Shown here piece after piece: positions 59,428 to 64,000 of a stretch of DNA of 64,000 nucleotides; the stretch's first letter is position 1, and each line of letters begins with the position of its first letter. The translations under genes and the position numbers were made by a program. The notes below the pieces were generated by a model. That model saw only the letters and a list, made by a program, of their open reading frames with translations. It was not told the origin of the DNA and searched no databases. The stretch comes from Shimia sediminis (GTDB lineage: Bacteria > Pseudomonadota > Alphaproteobacteria > Rhodobacterales > Rhodobacteraceae). Where the stretch lies: NCBI RefSeq assembly GCF_003990645.1, contig NZ_RYZK01000004.1, positions 124,001 through 188,000 of the forward strand, in the 5' to 3' direction.

Positions 59428-61602
59428 ATGACCCATGCTGACTTTTTGAAATCTGATTTTCCCGACCCCGTTGAGCTGCCAGATGTGGATCTGAGCGGTC
59501 CGGGGCGGTTTTACAATCGCGAACTGAGCTGGCTGGGGTTCAACTGGCGGGTGCTGGAGGAATCCGAAAATCCGCGTGTGCCGCTGCTCGAACGGTTGCG
59601 GTTCCTGTCGATCTCGGCCACCAACCTGGACGAGTTCTACACGGTGCGCGTGGCGGGCCTGCGCGAGTTGCAGCGCGAGGGGCATATAAACCCGGCGCAG
59701 GACGGGCTGACGCCGTCGGAGCAGCTGGTGCTGATCAACGAGGATGCGCGCAACCTGATGATGGCGCAGCAACGGATTTTCGGCGAGTTGCGCAAGGAAA
59801 TGGAAGCCGAAGGCATCATCATCCTGGACCACACGGCAATTGACGAAAGTGACCGTGAATTCCTGTCGGACGTGTTCCTGAACCAGGTGTTTCCGGTGTT
59901 GTCGCCGCTGGCTATCGACCCGGCGCATCCGTTCCCCTTTATTCCCAACACAGGGTATTCGCTGGCGCTGCAACTGGAACGCAAAAAGACCAAGAAGGGT
60001 CTGAAAGCTCTGTTGCCTATTCCACAACAGATTGACCGCTTTGTGCGGTTGCCTTCGGACGAGGGCCTGCAGCGCTTTTTGCCGCTGGAAAGCCTGCTGT
60101 TGCTGCATCTCGACAGCCTGTTTCCCGGCTATAGCGCCAAGGGGCATTGCACCTTTCGGGTGTTGCGCGACAGCGATCTGGAGGTTGAGGAAGAGGCCGA
60201 AGACCTCGTGCGCGAGTTCGAGGTGGCGCTAAAGCGGCGGCGGCGCGGTGAAGTGGTGCGGCTGAAGATTTCCGCGAATGCGCCGGGCAGCCTGAAGTCG
60301 ACGATCATGGATGAACTGCATGTTGGTCCCGATGAGATGGTCGAGATCGAGGGCATGATCGGTGTTTCGGACCTGAGTGAACTGGTTCTGGACGAGCGGG
60401 CGGACCTGTTGTGGCCATCCTTTGCGCCGCGGGTGCCTGAGCGGGTACAGGACCATGACGGCGACATGTTTGCCGCGATCAAGCAGAAGGACATGCTGCT
60501 ACACCACCCGTATGAAACCTTTGACATGGTGGTGCGGTTTCTGAAACAGGCCGCAGCGGATCCGAATGTGCTGGCGATCAAGCAGACGCTGTACCGGACC
60601 TCAAAGAAGTCGCCCATTGTCGAAGCGCTGTGCGAGGCGGCGGAAGACGGCAAATCCGTCACGGCATTGGTAGAGTTGAAGGCGCGGTTTGATGAGGCTG
60701 CCAACATTCGCCAGTCCCGGCGGCTGGAGCGCGCTGGCGCCCATGTGGTCTATGGCTTTACCGAGTGGAAGACTCACGCCAAGATTTCCACCGTGGTGCG
60801 CCGTGAGGGCGACAGGCTGGTGACCTATACCCACTATGGCACCGGCAACTATCACCCCATCACGGCAAAGATTTACACCGATCTGTCGTTCTTTACCTGT
60901 GACGCTGCACTGGGCCGCGACGCCACCAAGGTGTTCAACTATCTCTCTGGCTATGTGCGCCCGGAAAAACTGGAAAACATCGCGATCTCGCCGCATTCGC
61001 TGAAATCCACGCTGATCGAACGTATCCGCGACGAGATGGAGCACGCCAAGGCCGGCAAACCCGCACAGATCTGGGCCAAGATGAACTCGCTCATCGAGCC
61101 GGAAGTGATTGATGCACTTTACGAGGCGAGCCAGGCCGGAGTTAAAATCCACCTCGTCGTGCGCGGCATCTGTGGCCTGCGTCCCGGCATCAAGGGGTTG
61201 AGTGAAAACATCCGCGTGAAATCCATCGTGGGGCGGTTTCTTGAGCATTCACGCATTGCCTGTTTTGGCAACGGCGCAGGTCTGCCGTCGAAAAAGGCAC
61301 GTGTCTATATCAGCTCGGCCGACTGGATGGGGCGCAACCTCAACCGTCGCGTGGAAACGCTGATCGAGGTGACCAATGCCACCGTCAAGGCGCAGATCGT
61401 CAGTCAGATCATGGCGGCGAATCTGGCAGATGTGGCGCAAAGCTGGGTGATGAACCCCGATGGGTCCTTTGACCGTTGCCAGGTTCCGGAAGGTGAGTTT
61501 GCGTTCAATTGCCACAGGTTCTTCATGGAGAACCCTTCCCTGTCTGGCCGAGGCTCGGCCGGAGCGTCGGATGTGCCAAAGCTGACTCACACCGAAGATT
61601 GA
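59428..61602 (+). CDS. ppk: Polyphosphate kinase 1
   Basis: A 724-residue enzyme that polymerises the gamma-phosphate of ATP. The N-terminal RFYNRELSWLGFNWRVLEE is the standard opening, and the autophosphorylated histidine is His450 in WKTHAKISTVVRREG. LKARFDEAANI and THYGTGNYHP are further motifs. The ATG at 59428 is used; a TTG two codons upstream is possible. It is followed by ppx, giving an opposed pair that controls polyphosphate. Confidence 0.97.
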   Translation: MTHADFLKSDFPDPVELPDVDLSGPGRFYNRELSWLGFNWRVLEESENPRVPLLERLRFLSISATNLDEFYTVRVAGLRELQREGHINPAQDGLTPSEQLVLINEDARNLMMAQQRIFGELRKEMEAEGIIILDHTAIDESDREFLSDVFLNQVFPVLSPLAIDPAHPFPFIPNTGYSLALQLERKKTKKGLKALLPIPQQIDRFVRLPSDEGLQRFLPLESLLLLHLDSLFPGYSAKGHCTFRVLRDSDLEVEEEAEDLVREFEVALKRRRRGEVVRLKISANAPGSLKSTIMDELHVGPDEMVEIEGMIGVSDLSELVLDERADLLWPSFAPRVPERVQDHDGDMFAAIKQKDMLLHHPYETFDMVVRFLKQAAADPNVLAIKQTLYRTSKKSPIVEALCEAAEDGKSVTALVELKARFDEAANIRQSRRLERAGAHVVYGFTEWKTHAKISTVVRREGDRLVTYTHYGTGNYHPITAKIYTDLSFFTCDAALGRDATKVFNYLSGYVRPEKLENIAISPHSLKSTLIERIRDEMEHAKAGKPAQIWAKMNSLIEPEVIDALYEASQAGVKIHLVVRGICGLRPGIKGLSENIRVKSIVGRFLEHSRIACFGNGAGLPSKKARVYISSADWMGRNLNRRVETLIEVTNATVKAQIVSQIMAANLADVAQSWVMNPDGSFDRCQVPEGEFAFNCHRFFMENPSLSGRGSAGASDVPKLTHTED

Positions 61603-61654
61603 CCCGGGGCCGGGCCTGTCGCAGATTGGACAGCGTACCGGCATGGGGGACGTA

Positions 61655-63196
61655 ATGGACGGAAGCAGCGACACCACGCAGGAGTGGGGGCCGTTTGGCA
61701 GACCGCTGTTTGACGACCCTTCGGCGCGGGCGCTTTCTCGGGTTGGCGTGGTTGATGTCGGGTCGAACTCGGTCCGGCTCGTGGTGTTTGACGGCGCCGC
61801 GCGCAGCCCGGCCTATTTCTACAACGAAAAGATCATGTGTGCGCTGGGGGCGGGTCTGTCGGAAACCGGGCGGCTGAACCCCGAGGGCCGCGAGCGCGCC
61901 CTGTCAGCGATCCGCCGTTTCCAGGAAGTCGCGCGCCAGATATGCCACGGAGAGCTGACTGCGGTCGCCACAGCAGCGGTGCGAGAGGCCAGCGACGGCC
62001 CCGATTTCTGCGAGGAAGTGCTGCGCGAGACCGGGTTGAAGATCCACGTCATCGACGGCGCCGAAGAGGCGCGGCTGTCGGCGCAGGGCGTTTTGCTTGG
62101 CTGGCCCGGCTCTTATGGGCTGGTGTGCGACATTGGTGGGTCGTCGATGGAATTGGCCGAGATTGACCGCGACTCGGTTGGCAAACGCGTCACCTCGGCC
62201 TTGGGGCCACTGAAGCTCAAGGATGTCAAAGGCGGCAAGAAAGGGCGGCGCGCCTATATCAACACGGTGCTGGACCAGCTGAAAGACGAGATGGGCAGCC
62301 AAAGAAACCGGTTGTTCCTTGTGGGCGGCTCGTGGCGGGCGATTGCCCGGATCGACATGGAGCGGCGCGGATACCCGCTGCGCGTGCTGCACGAGTACCG
62401 CATGAGCGCCAAGGCGATCAACGCCACGGCGCAATACATCAAGGACAACGATCTGGAAGAGCTGCGCCTGCGCTGTGGCGTCTCATCAAGCCGGATGTCG
62501 CTGGTGCCCTATGCCATTGACGTGTTGAAAGGCGTGGTGCGCCGGTTCAAACCGCATGACATCGCGGTCAGCTCTTACGGTATTCGCGAGGGCATGCTTT
62601 ACGAGCAGATGCCGGACCGGCTGCGGCGCCGCGACCCGTTGATCGAAAGCTGCCGTTTTGCCGAGGTCAAGGACGCGCGTTTGCCGGGGTTCGGCAAGGC
62701 GCTTTACCAGTTCATCCAGCCGCTGTTCAAATCGGCGGACGAGGAACGCCGCCGCCTGATCAAGGCCGCCTGTCTGTTGCATGACGTCAGCTGGCGCGCG
62801 CATCCGGATTACCGCGCCGAGGTGTGTTTCGACAATGCGACCCGCGCCAACCTTGGCGGTATGCGCCATTCGGAACGGGTGTTCCTGGGGCTGGCGTTGC
62901 TGCACCGCTATCGCAACAAGCGCGAAGGCACGCGGTTCGAGGACATGTTCGACCTCTTGGACGAAAAGCAGCTGAAACAGGCCGAGGTGCTGGGCAAGGC
63001 GCTGCGGTTCGGGGCGATGCTGTGGTTGGACAGTTCGGCCGATATGGGCGAGTTGGTCTGGCGGCCGAAAAAGCGCGAGTTGCAATTGACCCTGCCCCCC
63101 TCGGCGGCGGCGCTTTATGGCGAGGTGGCAGAGGCGCGGTTTCAGTCGCTGGTCGATGCGCTGGAGGCCACCGGCTCGGTCACGGTTTTGAAATAG
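61655..63196 (+). CDS. ppx: Exopolyphosphatase / pppGpp phosphohydrolase family protein
   Basis: A 513-residue Ppx/GppA family member. The actin-like ATPase fold motifs are VDVGSNSVRLVVFDG (about residues 34-48) and VCDIGGSSMELAEI; a C-terminal HD-like helical domain follows. It removes phosphates from polyphosphate ends. The ATG at 61655 follows GGGGGACG; an ATG four codons earlier is possible. It lies 52 bases after ppk and is probably co-transcribed. Confidence 0.95.
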   Translation: MDGSSDTTQEWGPFGRPLFDDPSARALSRVGVVDVGSNSVRLVVFDGAARSPAYFYNEKIMCALGAGLSETGRLNPEGRERALSAIRRFQEVARQICHGELTAVATAAVREASDGPDFCEEVLRETGLKIHVIDGAEEARLSAQGVLLGWPGSYGLVCDIGGSSMELAEIDRDSVGKRVTSALGPLKLKDVKGGKKGRRAYINTVLDQLKDEMGSQRNRLFLVGGSWRAIARIDMERRGYPLRVLHEYRMSAKAINATAQYIKDNDLEELRLRCGVSSSRMSLVPYAIDVLKGVVRRFKPHDIAVSSYGIREGMLYEQMPDRLRRRDPLIESCRFAEVKDARLPGFGKALYQFIQPLFKSADEERRRLIKAACLLHDVSWRAHPDYRAEVCFDNATRANLGGMRHSERVFLGLALLHRYRNKREGTRFEDMFDLLDEKQLKQAEVLGKALRFGAMLWLDSSADMGELVWRPKKRELQLTLPPSAAALYGEVAEARFQSLVDALEATGSVTVLK

Positions 63197-63565
63197 TCAG
63201 ATATCTGTGGCGCCCTCATCGGCCCCTTGCGGGACCTCTTCGGGCTGTTTGCGGCGGATGATGATGTCACCGTTGGGCAGAACCTCGGGCGGGTGATAGG
63301 CGCTCCAGTCTTCGACCTGTTCCATCAGGTCCGCCAGAGCAGGGCCCATTTCCTCGGTAAAGGAGCGCAACGCCGGGCCGAGTTCATCCGCCCAGGTCTG
63401 CAACTCGTCCATGGTGGGTTCCATCTGCTTTTGCAGACCTTCCAGGAACAGCAGGATGCCGTCTTCCATCATCGAGCGGCCTTCGGGTGTTTCCTCGGCC
63501 ATGACAGGCGAGGCTGCAAGCGCGGCGACGAGGGCGAGACGGGGCAAAAGCGTGACAGGTTTCAT
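63197..63565 (-). CDS. Secreted small hypothetical protein
   Basis: A 122-residue protein with a signal peptide (PRLALVAALAASPVMA-EE) and an acidic, helical mature region. It includes MEDGILLFLEGLQKQMEP and repeats of ELGPALRSFTEEMGPALADL, which suggest an amphipathic coiled segment. I do not recognise a named family. Its stop directly abuts the ppx stop (convergent). Similar short proteins occur beside ppx in Rhodobacteraceae, but no function is known to me. Confidence 0.7.
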   Translation of the reverse strand: MKPVTLLPRLALVAALAASPVMAEETPEGRSMMEDGILLFLEGLQKQMEPTMDELQTWADELGPALRSFTEEMGPALADLMEQVEDWSAYHPPEVLPNGDIIIRRKQPEEVPQGADEGATDI

Positions 63566-63603
63566 GCCCAGAAGATAGGGCGTCCCGGCCTTGATTTAAA
63601 GGT

Positions 63604-64000
63604 TCAGACGTCGATATCGAGCACCACGGGAAAGTGGTCCGACGCCACCAGCAGAGCGCCGCGCAATTCGGCCACGGCGTAGCAGTCGGGATCATCAAAG
63701 GGATGCCAGATACGCCAGTTGGGGGATTTGTCGCGCAGGTCGGACGAGATCATCACATAGTCCAGCAGCGCCTGCAGGTATTTCTTTTTCTCAGCCAGAT
63801 AGAACCGCGAAGTCGAGGCCTTCGCGCCAAAGCGCGAGCGCATGGCCTGGCGGGCGTGGGGGTCATAGAGGCAATGCGCGCCGTCCTCGCCCATGATGAT
63901 CTCGACCGAGGAACGCCCGAACAGGTCTTCGTATTCATCCAGACCCGGACCGTCGTTGAGATCACCCAAAACGATCAGGGGATCCCCCCGTTTCAGGTGG
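63604..64000 (-). CDS. Endonuclease/exonuclease/phosphatase family protein, C-terminal part (5' end outside window)
   Basis: The frame runs to the window edge, so only the last 131 residues are present. LIVLGDLNDGPG is the family's metal-binding Gly-Asp-x-Asn motif, and LLVASDHFPVVLDI near the C-terminus contains the conserved Ser-Asp-His. These identify the EEP hydrolase fold; DNA or phosphoester substrates cannot be distinguished. It lies on the minus strand, upstream of the small secreted protein gene, with 38 bases between. Confidence 0.87.
   Translation of the reverse strand, partial: HLKRGDPLIVLGDLNDGPGLDEYEDLFGRSSVEIIMGEDGAHCLYDPHARQAMRSRFGAKASTSRFYLAEKKKYLQALLDYVMISSDLRDKSPNWRIWHPFDDPDCYAVAELRGALLVASDHFPVVLDIDV

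Noticed and set aside
58579-60147. 522-codon minus-strand open frame across the Hda-like gene and ppk
   Set aside because: Antisense to two clear genes; no domain recognised.

Overview
The window reads as a chromosomal segment of an alphaproteobacterium of the family Rhodobacteraceae, most likely the Roseobacter group. The grounds are the gene neighbourhoods (nrdR-ribD; SURF1-ctaE-ctaG-ctaB-ctaC; NDUFA12-mlaD-DUF2155 next to aat-accC-accB; clpX-clpP; lolD/lolC downstream of proS), high GC with strong GC3 bias (which creates long antisense shadow frames), and a complete Paracoccus-type sox locus. No rRNA, tRNA, phage, transposase or CRISPR array was seen. The species was not identified.

Layout. 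1-1.5 kb: the end of a DMT transporter and a proline-racemase-family enzyme. 1.7-8.5 kb: ribE, ribD and nrdR on the minus strand, with a three-gene plus-strand capsule block (kpsS, a Wza-like exporter, kpsC) lying between ribE and ribD. 8.7-12.4 kb: yjbQ, a GNAT acetyltransferase, an M16 protease and thrC. 12.4-16.6 kb: the aa3 cytochrome c oxidase assembly operon (ctaC, ctaB, a 53-residue CoxF-like protein, ctaG, ctaE, SURF1) without subunit I. 16.8-23.3 kb: tldD, dprA, a secreted hypothetical, topA and an L,D-transpeptidase. 23.4-27.9 kb: ketone-body metabolism (scoAB, bdhA, an acyl-CoA synthetase, a PAS-LuxR regulator). 28-34 kb: accB, accC, aat, DUF2155, mlaD, NDUFA12, clpX and clpP.

34.4-46.5 kb is a thiosulfate-oxidation locus: soxVWXYZABCDEF on the minus strand, with soxS, soxR and a YeeE/YedE transporter (SoxT-like) on the plus strand. 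SoxXA attaches thiosulfate to SoxYZ, SoxB hydrolyses the sulfonate, and SoxCD oxidises the carrier-bound sulfane. SoxV, SoxW and SoxS supply reductant, and SoxE/SoxF are an accessory cytochrome/flavoprotein pair. SoxR is an ArsR-family thiol-persulfide repressor with both sensor cysteines. Three near-perfect ATTC-N8-GAAT operators sit before soxX, soxB and soxC. Downstream lie a DNA glycosylase and a tandem set of three small monohaem cytochromes c. 48.7-64 kb is housekeeping: a thioesterase, lolD/lolC, proS, an SLC13 permease, a cupin, a LuxR solo, an AI-2E family permease, an Hda-like protein, ppk, ppx and a truncated EEP nuclease.

The most unusual non-coding signals are: (i) an exact 32-bp-period array of three TTGTACA(A/C) sites in the long clpP/soxF spacer; (ii) a potential pseudoknot in the soxY-soxZ intercistronic RNA; (iii) a dispersed GTCGGTA element in two convergent intergenic spacers; (iv) two pairs of perfect 20-22-bp palindromes with unrelated sequence but the same design; and (v) a second dispersed 3'-end repeat present in two spacers.
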